A stretch of 64,000 nucleotides of DNA from Chloroflexota bacterium (lineage in GTDB: Bacteria; Chloroflexota; Anaerolineae; Promineifilales; Promineifilaceae): the NCBI GenBank assembly GCA_014584575.1, contig JACTMP010000068.1:1-64000 (forward strand). The letters run 5' to 3'. The translations under genes were made by a program, and so were the position numbers. The notes beneath the pieces were generated by a model. That model saw only the letters and a list, made by a program, of their open reading frames with translations. It did no database searches and was not told where the DNA came from. Each line of letters begins with the position of its first letter. Positions within the stretch are counted from its first letter, which is position 1. This document shows, piece by piece, positions 33,830-42,775 of the stretch.

Positions 33830-34432
33830 TTAACAACTGGGTGGGATGCGAATTTGTTGGCCGACGAAGATGGTGTAGGGGGGTGCAATGCCATTAAAGG
33901 TGGCTAACTGGTCTACGGTGCAGCCATAATTGAGGCCGATGCGGAAGAGGTTATCCCCGGCCCTGACGGTATACACCTGTTCTGTTCCGGCGGGCGGCGG
34001 CTGCACCGAACCAGGCGCGGGGATGACCAATTGCTGACCCACTACAATCCGATTAGGGTCGGTGATGCCATTGGCTGCCATAATCTGGTCCACAGGCACG
34101 CCATACCGCTGGCTGATGCTGAACATCGTGTCGCCGGGGGCTACCACATGGATGGTCTGCCCATCGCTGGTGGTAGGTGGTGGGGGAACTGGCGTGGCTT
34201 CTTCCGCGACCGGCGGGGTTTCCCCTTCAGGCGTTGGCTCGACCGGTTGCAACGGATCGACCGTGGGTTGGGGAGCAGTAGGCAAGACTTGGGGAATTTC
34301 CAGGGTGGGCGCGGGAGCGACCGTGGGGGGCAGTTCTTCGGTGGGCACCGGCTTTACACAACCCACCACAAAAAAAGCAATTACCAGAAATCCCACCCAG
34401 GTCAGTAACCGGTAAGTGGTGAAATGATTCAT
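33830..34432 (-). CDS. LysM-domain lipoprotein
   Basis: 200 residues. N-terminal TM/signal ending in the lipobox VVGC, then a Pro/Thr/Glu-rich linker (residues 25-90), then two LysM domains (HVVAPGDTMFSISQRYGVPV ... GQQLVIP and YTVRAGDNLFRIGLNYGCTV ... GQQIRIPPSC). LysM binds N-acetylglucosamine glycans, so the protein likely anchors at the cell surface or peptidoglycan. Strong GAGGAG before the ATG. A final Cys pair (GCTVD and PPSC) may form a disulfide. Confidence 0.92.
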   Translation of the reverse strand: MNHFTTYRLLTWVGFLVIAFFVVGCVKPVPTEELPPTVAPAPTLEIPQVLPTAPQPTVDPLQPVEPTPEGETPPVAEEATPVPPPPTTSDGQTIHVVAPGDTMFSISQRYGVPVDQIMAANGITDPNRIVVGQQLVIPAPGSVQPPPAGTEQVYTVRAGDNLFRIGLNYGCTVDQLATFNGIAPPYTIFVGQQIRIPPSC

Positions 34433-34474
34433 TGGTTTCTCCTCATCAACGGGTCAGGCAATCCGCCAGTGGCA

Positions 34475-34535
34475 CGGTCTGGAGACCGGCCACAGCCTTG
34501 ATGGAGGCGGCGCGGTCTGGAGACCGGCCACAGCC
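34475..34535. repeat. 23-bp direct repeat around GGTCTGGAGACC
   Basis: The 23-bp sequence at 34475-34497 recurs exactly at 34513-34535, separated by 15 bp. It contains the palindrome GGTCTGGAGACC. It lies in the divergent gap between the LysM lipoprotein and the glycosyltransferase and could be an operator pair or a small repeat. Confidence 0.75.
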
Positions 34536-34679
34536 GATGGCTGGCGACCTTGTCTGACTATTATTATGTCAAACCTTAGTAAACATAACGCAGTCTACCA
34601 TAGGCGACTATGAGCGTCAAGAGAGGGCTGCGCACCGACCATGCCCCTCTCCTACCCATTTGGCTATAATCCCGCCGCT

Positions 34680-35921
34680 ATGTTGACGATCCGCAATGGG
34701 CGCAAAGAGTCACAAAGAAGTAGGGGCGAGGCAGCCGGCAATCATGTGTCGGGTGACAAAGCTACTCATGCTCCGGCTGCTTCGCCCTTAAGGATAGGCA
34801 TTAACGCCCACTTGTTGTCTGGAGAGGCCGGATATCGCCGGGCAGGAATTCACCAGTATGTGGCCCAGGTGTTGCGCCATCTGCCGGTAGAAGATGGGAT
34901 GGAATATGTAGTGTTTACGCGGCATGAGGCGGATTTTTTGCAGCGGGCGGGGTTGACGGCCGTGTCCACCACCTGGCCCACTGAAAAACGTTCTATCCGC
35001 ATTGCCTGGGAGCAGACGGTCTGGCCCTGGCAGGCGCGACAGCGGCGGCTGGATTTGCTGCACAGCATGGCCTTTGTCACCCCCTTTTTTTCGCCCTGCC
35101 CGGCGGTCATTACGGTGTATGACTTGAGCTTTTTGCATTTCCCAGACAGTTTTCCGGCAAGCCAACGTTGGTACCTGACTACCCAGACGCGCCGTTCCTG
35201 CCGCCGCGCCCGGCGGGTGATCGCCATTTCCGAATCGGGACGACAGGATGTGCATCGCTTTTTTAGCGTGCCGTTGTCGCAGATTGATGTGGTCTATCCG
35301 GGGGTAGATGGCATGTACCGGCCCTATCCGGCAGACGAGGTAGCCAGGTTCAGAGCGGAGAAGGGCTACGGCCGTTACCTTCTCCACGTCGGCACCCTGC
35401 AACCGCGAAAAAACATCCCCACGTTACTGGAAGCGTTCGCCCGGCTGGCAGCGCCTGACCTGAGCCTGGTACTCATTGGTGGCAAGGGGTGGTTGTATGA
35501 CGAGATTTTTGCCCGCGTGCAGGCGTTGGGCTTAACCGGGCGGGTGCATTTTCCCGGCTATGTGCCGGATGCGGAACTGCCGCTGTGGTATAACGCCGCC
35601 GAACTGCTGGCGCTGCCCTCGCTGTATGAAGGGTTTGGGATGCCGGCGGTGGAGGCGATGGCCTGCGGTACGCCGGTAGTGGCGGCCAATAGCTCCTCGC
35701 TGCCGGAAGCGGTGGGAGAAGCAGGGCTGCTCTTTGAGCCGTTGGCGGTGGCTGAACTGGCGGCGCGGCTGACGGCCGTGTGTCACGATCCCCAATTATC
35801 CGCTACAATGCGGGCGCGCGGGTTAACCCATGCGGCCCAATTTTCCTGGGAACGCGCCGGGCGGGAAACGGCCGTTGCCTATCAAGCGGCAATGGCGGCT
35901 GGCGCTGTGGAAGAAGGATGA
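34680..35921 (+). CDS. Glycosyltransferase family 4
   Basis: About 413 residues from ATG 34680; the true start may be further in, since the first 35 residues are low quality and no ribosome site is seen. GT-B features: RIGINAHLLSGEAGYRRAG, LLHVGTLQPRKNIPTLLEAF, and the donor motif EGFGMPAVEAMACGTPVVAA (E-x7-E). It resembles mannosyl- or glucosyltransferases of exopolysaccharide assembly. Its stop overlaps the start of the next gene (ATGA), so the two are coupled and probably act in one surface-glycan pathway. Confidence 0.9.
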   Translation: MLTIRNGRKESQRSRGEAAGNHVSGDKATHAPAASPLRIGINAHLLSGEAGYRRAGIHQYVAQVLRHLPVEDGMEYVVFTRHEADFLQRAGLTAVSTTWPTEKRSIRIAWEQTVWPWQARQRRLDLLHSMAFVTPFFSPCPAVITVYDLSFLHFPDSFPASQRWYLTTQTRRSCRRARRVIAISESGRQDVHRFFSVPLSQIDVVYPGVDGMYRPYPADEVARFRAEKGYGRYLLHVGTLQPRKNIPTLLEAFARLAAPDLSLVLIGGKGWLYDEIFARVQALGLTGRVHFPGYVPDAELPLWYNAAELLALPSLYEGFGMPAVEAMACGTPVVAANSSSLPEAVGEAGLLFEPLAVAELAARLTAVCHDPQLSATMRARGLTHAAQFSWERAGRETAVAYQAAMAAGAVEEG

Positions 35922-37333
35922 GTAAAAGGAAGATACGATTTGTCACCATTGTCGGTGATGTTTTGCTGATGAATGTGGGTTTTGCCCTGGCTTACCTGGT
36001 GCGTTACCAGTGGCAGTGGCTGCGTTCCATTGCTTTTTACGAACCCTACACCGATTACCTGGGGCAGCAGGCGGCGCTGATTTTGCTGCTGGTGTTTACC
36101 TATTCCCAGATGGGGGTGTGGCAGCGGCGGCGCGGCGAAGCGTGGCTGGATGAGGCAGCGCGGGTGCTCTACGCCACGGCTGCGGGCATTGGGCTGATGG
36201 TGGTACTCACCTTTTTTGTGCAGCCCTCGCCGTTTTCCCGGCTGCTCTTTTTTTGGGCGTTTGTGATCATCGTGGCGCTGATAAGTCTGGCGCGACTGGG
36301 TCGCCGCTGGCTGCTTTCACTGCTGTACCAGCGGGGTAGGCTGGCCGACCGGGTGCTGGTGTTGGGTTCGGGCGAAGTGGGGCGCAGCGTCATTCGCACC
36401 TTGCTGGCCCGGTCTGACCTGGGATTTCGGGCCATCGGGTATTTGCACGACGGCCGTAGCGAAAACAACATCGGCCTGGGGCGCATCCCCAACCTGGGCG
36501 CGTTTGATGATTTGGAGCGGGTGCTACAAAGCGAGCCGCAACTGCATACCGTCTTTATTGCCCTGCCGGGGGAGCAGCACCAGGAAATTGCCCGCCTGCT
36601 GGAAGTGTGCCAGGCGCACAATGTGCGGGCGCAGGTGGTGCCAGACTTGCTGCAATTGAGCATGAACCGGGTAGAGATGATCAATATGGCCGGTATTCCC
36701 ACCCTGCGCGTGCGGGAAGCGGGTATTAGCCGGGGGCAGCAAATTGCCAAGCGGTTGATGGATTTGAGCCTTATTTTGCTGCTTTCTATCCCCACATTGA
36801 TTGTCACGGCCGTGATCGCCATTGCCATCAAGCTAGACTCACCCGGCCCGGTGCTGTACACGGGGACACGTATTGGCAAGGATGGACGGCCGTTTCAAAT
36901 GTTCAAGTTTCGCTCTATGGTAGTGGACGCCGAAGCGCAAAAGGTGGCGCTGCTGGCCTTTAACCAGGCCGATGGCCCCCTGTTCAAAATAAAAGACGAT
37001 CCGCGCCTGACGCGGGTGGGCAAATTTATCCGCCGCACCAGCCTGGACGAACTGCCGCAGCTTTACAACGTGCTGCGCGGGCAGATGAGCCTGGTTGGCC
37101 CTCGCCCACCCCTGCCAGAAGAAGTGTCCCAATACAAAGGCTGGCATAAACAACGCCTATCCGTCATCGGCGGCATTACCGGCTTGTGGCAGGTCAGCGG
37201 TCGCTCTGATCTGACCTTTGATGAATTGTGCCTGCTGGATATTTACTACATCGAAAACTGGTCATTGGGGCTGGACATGCGCATCCTGCTGCAAACCATT
37301 CCCCACGCGCTCTTTGGCAAAGGCGCGTATTGA
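35918..37333 (+). CDS. Polyprenyl glycosylphosphotransferase (WcaJ/CpsE-like)
   Basis: 471 residues from ATG 35918. Four to five N-terminal TM helices, a Rossmann-like CoA-binding fold (VLVLGSGEVGRSVIRTLLAR), a further TM (LILLLSIPTLIVTAVIAIAI), and the catalytic bacterial sugar-transferase domain: KRLMDLSLI, SPGPVLYTGTRIGKDGRPF, FKFRSMVVDAE, RRTSLDELPQLYNVLRGQMS, LVGPRPPLPEEV. It primes lipid-linked repeat units by moving a sugar-phosphate to undecaprenyl phosphate. DUF368 (52025) could recycle that lipid. No ribosome site is needed beyond the ATGA overlap. Confidence 0.93.
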   Translation: MSKRKIRFVTIVGDVLLMNVGFALAYLVRYQWQWLRSIAFYEPYTDYLGQQAALILLLVFTYSQMGVWQRRRGEAWLDEAARVLYATAAGIGLMVVLTFFVQPSPFSRLLFFWAFVIIVALISLARLGRRWLLSLLYQRGRLADRVLVLGSGEVGRSVIRTLLARSDLGFRAIGYLHDGRSENNIGLGRIPNLGAFDDLERVLQSEPQLHTVFIALPGEQHQEIARLLEVCQAHNVRAQVVPDLLQLSMNRVEMINMAGIPTLRVREAGISRGQQIAKRLMDLSLILLLSIPTLIVTAVIAIAIKLDSPGPVLYTGTRIGKDGRPFQMFKFRSMVVDAEAQKVALLAFNQADGPLFKIKDDPRLTRVGKFIRRTSLDELPQLYNVLRGQMSLVGPRPPLPEEVSQYKGWHKQRLSVIGGITGLWQVSGRSDLTFDELCLLDIYYIENWSLGLDMRILLQTIPHALFGKGAY

Positions 37334-37354
37334 GCGCTCACATCACCTGAACAC

Positions 37355-37394
37355 AAAAAAGGAGTTGCCCATTTTATTGGCGCAACTCCTTTAA
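37355..37394 (-). terminator. Intrinsic terminator of tRNA-Leu
   Basis: 11-bp stem (37358-37368 with 37382-37392, arm AAAGGAGTTGC) followed on the minus strand by six to seven U. It lies 70 bp beyond the tRNA and 21 bp after the convergent glycosylphosphotransferase stop, so it may serve both. Confidence 0.85.
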
Positions 37395-37464
37395 TTACCC
37401 GGTGGGGGGCAATTTGCCCGGCGTCCCGTTGGCGGCTTATAATTTCCACTAACAGGTTCGCTCA

Positions 37465-37546
<82 letters not shown>

Positions 37547-37564
37547 CCTTTGCAAGGTGGCGGG

Positions 37565-37593
37565 ATTTTAGAACATGGCATGGGTTCTGTCAA
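37565..37593 (-). promoter_or_regulatory. Promoter of tRNA-Leu
   Basis: Minus strand TTGACA (37593-37588), 17-bp spacer, TAAAAT (37570-37565), start of transcription about 12 nt upstream of the tRNA. Confidence 0.88.
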
Positions 37594-37598
37594 ACCTG

Positions 37599-37633
37599 GT
37601 GAACAGTGAACAATAGGCTGTTCACTGTTCACT
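37599..37633. repeat. Heptamer inverted repeat (GTGAACA)n
   Basis: GTGAACA twice, a short loop AATAGGC, then TGTTCAC twice. It abuts the sigma factor start codon at 37644 and covers the space where a ribosome site would lie. Confidence 0.85.
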
Positions 37634-37643
37634 CGTTTTCACT

Positions 37644-38237
37644 ATGGACGAAGCAGCACTCATCGAACAGGCCAAAAAGGGGGATGTGACGGCCTATAAC
37701 CGGCTGGTGCTGGCGCATCAGCAGGTGGTGTATAACGTTTCCTACCGCATCATGGGGCAGCCGCAGGCCGCCGAAGATGTGACGCAAGAGACATTTATTG
37801 CCGCCTACAAGGCGCTGCACAGCTTCCGGGAGGGCAGCTTTAAGGCGTGGCTGCTGCGCATTGCCACCAACCGCTGTTATGATGAACTGCGCAAATTTCA
37901 GCGCCGCCCCCAATCGTCCCTTGATGATCTAACGGAGGATAACGAATCTTTTGCCTTTTTGCGTGACCCGGCGTTGGGGCCGGAAGAGCAGCAGCAGCGG
38001 CAGGAATTGGTGCGGGCAATTGAGCGGTGTTTACAGGGATTGCCGCCAGACCAACGGGCAACGGCCGTGCTCTGCGATGTTGAAGGGTATGATTATGAAG
38101 AAATCGCCCGCATCACCCGCGTCTCGCTGGGCACGGTCAAGTCCCGGCTCAGCCGTGCCCGCAGCAAACTGCGCGACTGCCTGCAAGGGGTACAGGAACT
38201 TTTACCGGCGGCGTATCGTTTACAAGGTGAATCCTGA
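37644..38237 (+). CDS. ECF-family RNA polymerase sigma factor
   Basis: 197 residues. Region 2: FNRL-type start (YNRLVLAHQQVVYNVSYRIM), then AAEDVTQETFIAAYKALHSF and FKAWLLRIATNRCYDELRKF. Region 4: LPPDQRATAVLCDVEGYDYE and the HTH ARITRVSLGTVKSRLSRARS. Typical RpoE-like extracytoplasmic-function sigma. The next gene is its likely membrane anti-sigma. No ribosome site is visible before the ATG; the repeat at 37599-37633 lies there. Confidence 0.95.
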   Translation: MDEAALIEQAKKGDVTAYNRLVLAHQQVVYNVSYRIMGQPQAAEDVTQETFIAAYKALHSFREGSFKAWLLRIATNRCYDELRKFQRRPQSSLDDLTEDNESFAFLRDPALGPEEQQQRQELVRAIERCLQGLPPDQRATAVLCDVEGYDYEEIARITRVSLGTVKSRLSRARSKLRDCLQGVQELLPAAYRLQGES

Positions 38238-38239
38238 CC

Positions 38240-38309
38240 GGTCATTACTCCTTTGTCATTGGTCATTTGTTCTTTGCCAATGACGTATGACCAATGACCA
38301 ATGACCAAC
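38240..38309. repeat. Heptamer inverted repeat (TGACCAA)n
   Basis: GGTCATT-type units followed by ATGACCAATGACCAATGACC. It fills the gap between the sigma factor stop and the anti-sigma start at 38319. Confidence 0.85.
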
Positions 38310-38318
38310 TAACGAATC

Positions 38319-39266
38319 ATGTTTGACTTTTTGCGCAATTGGACGAAATCGGCTGAGGCTAAACACCAGGAAACGATTACCGCTTACCTGGATAATGCCC
38401 TTTCGTCTGCGGCGCGCGCCCGTTTTGAGCAGCAGATGGCGCAAGACCCGTCATTACAGGCGGAAGTGGAACGGCAGATGCAGACACGCCAACTGCTGCG
38501 CCAGTTGCCGCCGCGCCAGGTTCCGCGCAATTTCACGCTCGACCCGGCATTGTACGGCCGTCCCGCCCGCCAACCGCTCGTCACCTATTACCCCGCCTTA
38601 CGCGCCGCTACGGTGTTAACGGCCTTACTCCTCTTTTTTGTCGTCGGTCTAAATCTGTTTAGCGGCGGTTCGGCCATGATGGCCCCGGCGGATACGGCCG
38701 TGTCACAGCTTACCAGTGTGACCACCAGTGAAGAAACGGCCGATGGCCTGGCGTTTGAAAGCGCCCCCGCAGCCGCCCCCTTTTCTGTGGAAGAACCCGC
38801 TCTTGAAGAAGCAGCGAGCGAAAGCATAGCCGATAGCACAGCCGCAGAGGTGGAGGCCACGGCCGCCGCGCTGCCCACCGAATTACCGGCCACCGTCGTA
38901 GAAGGAGGCGCCGCGCCGCTGCCGGCCGCATCCACGTCGGCCGCCACCCCGGAAGCGGAAGCGCAAACAGCGCCCCTGCCCACGGCCACCGTCTCAGATT
39001 TGCCACGCCCCATCGCCACCGAGGTGGTAGCGGAACGGGCGGCCACAGTGGAAATGACTGCCCCCCCGCCCGCACAGCCGGATACGGACACGGCCGTGAC
39101 CAACATCACCCCACCTGTTGAAGCGGTAGCGACACGCACCCAACCCCAAGAAGCGCCAACACCCACCCCGTCCATTGACTTACTGGCGGTAGCCCCCATT
39201 GGCCTGCTGCTGTTGTTGGTGTTGCTAAGCATTCTCACCCTATACGCCCGGCGGCAGCGCCTGTAA
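38319..39266 (+). CDS. Anti-sigma factor, membrane-bound
   Basis: 315 residues. The N-terminal ETITAYLDNALSSAARARFE is the usual anti-sigma helix; the His and Cys of zinc-binding ASD are not visible. One TM helix near residues 100-120 (VLTALLLFFVVGLNLFSGGS) separates it from a 170-residue Ala/Thr/Pro/Glu-rich exported region, and a second TM closes the protein (LLLLLVLLSILTLYARRQ). The tail has many Thr-Ala-Val from the ACGGCCGT octamer. It likely holds the ECF sigma until a surface signal is sensed, probably by regulated proteolysis. Confidence 0.8.
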   Translation: MFDFLRNWTKSAEAKHQETITAYLDNALSSAARARFEQQMAQDPSLQAEVERQMQTRQLLRQLPPRQVPRNFTLDPALYGRPARQPLVTYYPALRAATVLTALLLFFVVGLNLFSGGSAMMAPADTAVSQLTSVTTSEETADGLAFESAPAAAPFSVEEPALEEAASESIADSTAAEVEATAAALPTELPATVVEGGAAPLPAASTSAATPEAEAQTAPLPTATVSDLPRPIATEVVAERAATVEMTAPPPAQPDTDTAVTNITPPVEAVATRTQPQEAPTPTPSIDLLAVAPIGLLLLLVLLSILTLYARRQRL

Positions 39267-39294
39267 AAACACCTACCTCGATAAGGAAACCTTC

Positions 39295-41469
39295 ATGTCA
39301 CCACAAACCCCCGCCTACCGCAACTCGTCCCTGAGTGTTGCCGAGCGTGTGGCCGATTTGCTCGGCCGTATGACGCTGGAAGAAAAAGTCGGGCAGCTCA
39401 TCATGTGGGATGCTCGCGCCGATGACCTGTCCTTCATCACCACCCGCCACGCCGGTTCCATCCTGCACATTCTGGGTGAAAAGCTGGGCCGCGCCATGGA
39501 TCTGGCCGCCCAAAGCCGGCTGGGCATCCCTCTGCTGGTAGGTGAAGATGCCATTCACGGGCACTCCTTTTGGAAAGGGGCCACCATCTTCCCCACCCAA
39601 CTGGCGATGGCCTGTAGCTGGAACCCGGATTTGTTGGAGCAGGTTGGCCGGGTCACGGCCGTAGAAGCCGCCCCCACCGGTATTCACTGGACATTCTCGC
39701 CCGTCCTCTGCCTGACCCGCGACCTGCGCTGGGGCCGCACCGGCGAAACCTTTGGCGAAGACCCTTTCCTGATCGGTGAACTGGGGGCGGCTCTGATTCG
39801 TGGCTACCAGGGCAGCGGACTCGATGATACCAACGGCATCCTGGCTACCGCCAAACATTACGCCGGTTACTCAGAAACCCAGGGCGGGCGCGACGCCTCC
39901 GAAGCCGACATCTCGCGCCGCAAGCTGCGCAGCTACTTCCTGCCGCCGTTTGAGCGCGCCGCCCGCGCCGGGGCCATGACCTTTATGACCGGCTACCAAT
40001 CTATGGAAGGCGTGCCCTCCACCGCCAACCACTGGCTTCTGACGGAGGTTTTGAAAGAGGAATGGGGCTTCACGGGTGTGCTTGTCACCGATTGGGACAA
40101 CGTGGGCCGCCTGGTCAGGGAGCAGAAGGTTTGCGCCGACTTTGTGGAAGCGGCGATTGTGGCCGTGCGGGCGGGCAATGACATTATGATGACCACCCCG
40201 GAGTTTTATGAGGGCGCGATTGAAGCGGTGCGCACCGGGCGGCTGGCGGAAAGTGAAATTGATGCTCCCTGCGCCCGCTTCCTGGCGCTCAAGTTCCGCA
40301 TGGGGTTGTTTGAAAACCCGCGCCGCCCTGATCTGCAACGGGCGGCGGTGGAAATTAGCCGACCTGAACACCGCGCGGTGAACCTGGAGGCGGCGCGCCA
40401 AAGCCTGGTATTGTTGCAGAACAACGGCCTGCTGCCGCTTGATCCGACGCAATTGAGGTCTATCGCCGTCATTGGGCCAAACGCCGATGATGACTTGCAA
40501 CAGTTGGGTGACTGGTCGCTGGGCGCTTCGCAGCATCCGCCCGAGGCGGGCAAACACCCACGTGAGAAAACGACCACCGTGCTGGACGGCATCCGCGCCC
40601 TGGCGCCGGAAGGGGTGGCGGTGCGTTATGAACGCGGCTGTTCGATTGATAATGATGATCTGTCGGGCATGGTCACGGCCGTAGCCGCCGCCCAATCTTC
40701 AGATGTGGTTGTGGCCGTCGTTGGCGACCACCTGAATTTCATCGGTGAGGGTCTGAGTACGGCTACCCTGGAGTTGCAAGGTGGGCAGGTCGCCTTGCTG
40801 GACGCACTCGCCCAGACCGGTAAACCGATGATCGTCGTCCTGATTAACAGCAAGCCACTGGTGCTGCCCACCTCTGCCAAACAGGCCGCCGCTATCGTGG
40901 AACTGTTCAATCCGGGCATGGAAGGTGGCCGCGCCCTGGCCGAGGCGCTCTTTGGCTTTCTCAACCCCTCCGGCAAGCTAACCGTCTCCATTCCCGTACA
41001 CGTCGGGCAGCAGCCGGTGTTTTACAGCCAGGTGCGTGGCCAGCACGGCGACCGTTATGCCGACCTGACGCAGCAGCCGCTCTTCCCCTTTGGGCATGGC
41101 CTCAGCTACGCACAGTACGTCTATTCCAATCTGCGGCTGGCCTCCCCCACTTTGAGTACCGGAGAAACGGCGCAGGTCTTGGTGGATGTGGCCAACGTGG
41201 GGCAGCGGGAAGGTACAGAAATTGTGCAAGTTTACGTCAGCGATGTGGTCACGTCGGCCACCTGGGTCAACAAGGCATTAAAAGGCTTTGCCCGCGTCTA
41301 TTTGGCCCCCGGCGAGAAAAAGACGGTGGTGGTGGAACTGCCCTGGCCTTCCTTTGAGATCGTGAACGCTCAGGGCGTGCGCGTGGTGGAGCCGGGCACG
41401 TTTGAGATTCTGGTTGGTCCCTCCTCGCGTGACCAGGATTTATTAAGGGCAAAATTGACCGTAGCGTAA
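39295..41469 (+). CDS. Glycoside hydrolase family 3 (beta-glucosidase-like)
   Basis: 724 residues with the three-domain GH3 layout: the barrel (MTLEEKVGQLIMWD, GIPLLVGEDAIHGHSFWKG, TAKHYAGYSETQGGRDASEA), the nucleophile Asp in GVLVTDWDNVGRLV, the alpha/beta sandwich (AVIGPNADDDLQQLG, VVAVVGDHLNFIGEGLST), and a C-terminal fibronectin-III-like end (GREGTEIVQVYVSD type). No signal peptide, so intracellular action on a short glycan or plant-derived glucoside is likely. The acid/base residue is not fixed by eye. Stands alone. Confidence 0.93.
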   Translation: MSPQTPAYRNSSLSVAERVADLLGRMTLEEKVGQLIMWDARADDLSFITTRHAGSILHILGEKLGRAMDLAAQSRLGIPLLVGEDAIHGHSFWKGATIFPTQLAMACSWNPDLLEQVGRVTAVEAAPTGIHWTFSPVLCLTRDLRWGRTGETFGEDPFLIGELGAALIRGYQGSGLDDTNGILATAKHYAGYSETQGGRDASEADISRRKLRSYFLPPFERAARAGAMTFMTGYQSMEGVPSTANHWLLTEVLKEEWGFTGVLVTDWDNVGRLVREQKVCADFVEAAIVAVRAGNDIMMTTPEFYEGAIEAVRTGRLAESEIDAPCARFLALKFRMGLFENPRRPDLQRAAVEISRPEHRAVNLEAARQSLVLLQNNGLLPLDPTQLRSIAVIGPNADDDLQQLGDWSLGASQHPPEAGKHPREKTTTVLDGIRALAPEGVAVRYERGCSIDNDDLSGMVTAVAAAQSSDVVVAVVGDHLNFIGEGLSTATLELQGGQVALLDALAQTGKPMIVVLINSKPLVLPTSAKQAAAIVELFNPGMEGGRALAEALFGFLNPSGKLTVSIPVHVGQQPVFYSQVRGQHGDRYADLTQQPLFPFGHGLSYAQYVYSNLRLASPTLSTGETAQVLVDVANVGQREGTEIVQVYVSDVVTSATWVNKALKGFARVYLAPGEKKTVVVELPWPSFEIVNAQGVRVVEPGTFEILVGPSSRDQDLLRAKLTVA

Positions 41470-41494
41470 CCCTTGAGCGCAATGAGAGGCGTGG

Positions 41495-41532
41495 GCATCC
41501 TCAGATGCACACCGGTTCGCATCTGAGGATGC
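41495..41532. repeat. Palindromic repeat, GCATCCTCAGATGC family, copy 2
   Basis: Arms GCATCCTCAGATGC (41495-41508) and GCATCTGAGGATGC (41519-41532), related to 16868-16899. It sits between the convergent GH3 and dehydratase genes, so it can act as a terminator for both. Confidence 0.8.
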
Positions 41533-41562
41533 GAACTCTGCTTTGATCTACTGAGTATAAAA

Positions 41563-42567
41563 TTACCGGAACAACGCCAGGTCGGCTTCCACCATCAGCC
41601 CAATCAGTTCGGCAAATGAGGTACGTGGCTGCCAGCCCAAATCTTGTCTGGCTTGCGTGTAGTCCCCCTTTAACACCGTAATCTCGGTGGGGCGCAGCAG
41701 CGCTTCGTCTGCCTGTACATGCTCTTGCCAATCCAGCCCGGCGGCGGCAAAGGCCACCTGGCACAGGTCGCGCACGGAGTAGGAGGTGTTGGTGCCGATG
41801 ACGTAATCCTTTGGCTCACTGTTTTGCAGCATCAGCCACATCGCCTCCACGTATTCTTTGGCGTAACCCCAATCACGGCGGGCGTCCAGGTAGCCGAGTT
41901 TGAGTTTGCCATCGGGGGTGACGAGCGGCCGTCCTAATTCATCCAGCGGCGGATTTTTCACATTGTTTTTGATGCAGGCCACGGCGGCGGTCACTTTGCG
42001 GGTGACAAAGTGCAGGCTGCGGCGGGGGCTTTCGTGATTGAACAAGATGCCGCCGCAGGCAAAGAGGCCATAACTTTCCCGATAACAGCGGGTCATCATG
42101 TGGGCATAGGCTTTGGCAATGCCGTAGGGATTGTTGGCGTCAAACGGGGTTTGTTCGGTGGCCGATTCGGCCTGCACATTGCCGAAAATTTCGCGGCTGG
42201 TGGCCTGGTAAACGCGGGCCTGGGGCGCATGGACGCGCACCGCTTCCATGACGCGCACCACGCCCAACGCCGTAATTTCGCCGGTGTACAGCGGGTGTGA
42301 CCAGCTATCACCGGGCACCGATTGGGCGGCAATGTTGTACACCTCGTCGGGTTGGTAGTGGCGCACCAGCCGGGCAATGCTTTCCTGGTCGAGCAGGTCG
42401 GCGGCTTCGATGTGAACACGGCCGTACAGATGCCGGATATTCGGTTTGTCTACGGTGGTGCTGCGGCGGATGGTGCCAACGACGGTGTACCCCTTTTCCA
42501 GCAGCAGGTCGGCCAGGTAAGAGCCGTCTTGCGAGGAAAGGCCAATGATCAACGCTGTTTTGGACAT
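41563..42567 (-). CDS. GDP-mannose 4,6-dehydratase-like SDR
   Basis: 334 residues of the extended SDR type: ALIIGLSSQDGSYLADLLLE (the GMD T-G-x-x-G-Q-D-G motif altered to G-L-S-S-Q-D-G), YQATSREIFG, NPYGIAKAYAHMMTRCYRES (catalytic Y-x3-K), GILFNHESPRRSLHFVTRKV and GYLDARRDWGYAKEYVEAM. These last two are nearly diagnostic of GMD. It would convert GDP-mannose to GDP-4-keto-6-deoxymannose, feeding deoxysugars to surface glycans. The partner epimerase or reductase is not in the window. AAGGAG before ATG. Confidence 0.88.
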   Translation of the reverse strand: MSKTALIIGLSSQDGSYLADLLLEKGYTVVGTIRRSTTVDKPNIRHLYGRVHIEAADLLDQESIARLVRHYQPDEVYNIAAQSVPGDSWSHPLYTGEITALGVVRVMEAVRVHAPQARVYQATSREIFGNVQAESATEQTPFDANNPYGIAKAYAHMMTRCYRESYGLFACGGILFNHESPRRSLHFVTRKVTAAVACIKNNVKNPPLDELGRPLVTPDGKLKLGYLDARRDWGYAKEYVEAMWLMLQNSEPKDYVIGTNTSYSVRDLCQVAFAAAGLDWQEHVQADEALLRPTEITVLKGDYTQARQDLGWQPRTSFAELIGLMVEADLALFR

Positions 42568-42727
42568 GTGAAACTCCTTTTTTGAGGCAAACTTGTACTG
42601 AGCTTTGCCGAAGTAGGTGCAAAGTCGCCAAAGGTGTAAAGAAGAAGAAAAGGTTGCAGGATGTTAGCGGAATTGGCGGGGGAATTTGGACGGCCGTGCT
42701 ACGACCATCCTATGAATGAGACACGTG

Positions 42728-42775
42728 ATCCGAAGTCAGAGGTCCGAAGTCGGACTTCGGATTACGGATTATCGG
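42728..42775. repeat. Inverted repeat of ATCCGAAGTC units
   Basis: Units ATCCGAAGTC and TCCGAAGTCGGACTTCGGA, then ATTACGGATTAT. It supplies the end (DNP, stop) of the gene at 42762-43220. A related unit lies at 24367-24380. Confidence 0.75.

Noticed and set aside
34433..34679. Riboswitch upstream of the glycosyltransferase
   Set aside because: No known aptamer motif and no terminator; only the 23-bp direct repeats are clear.
39871..40695. A 274-residue open frame on the minus strand
   Set aside because: It is antisense to the GH3 gene, is Arg/Gly-rich and has no domain; the GH3 frame has all catalytic motifs.
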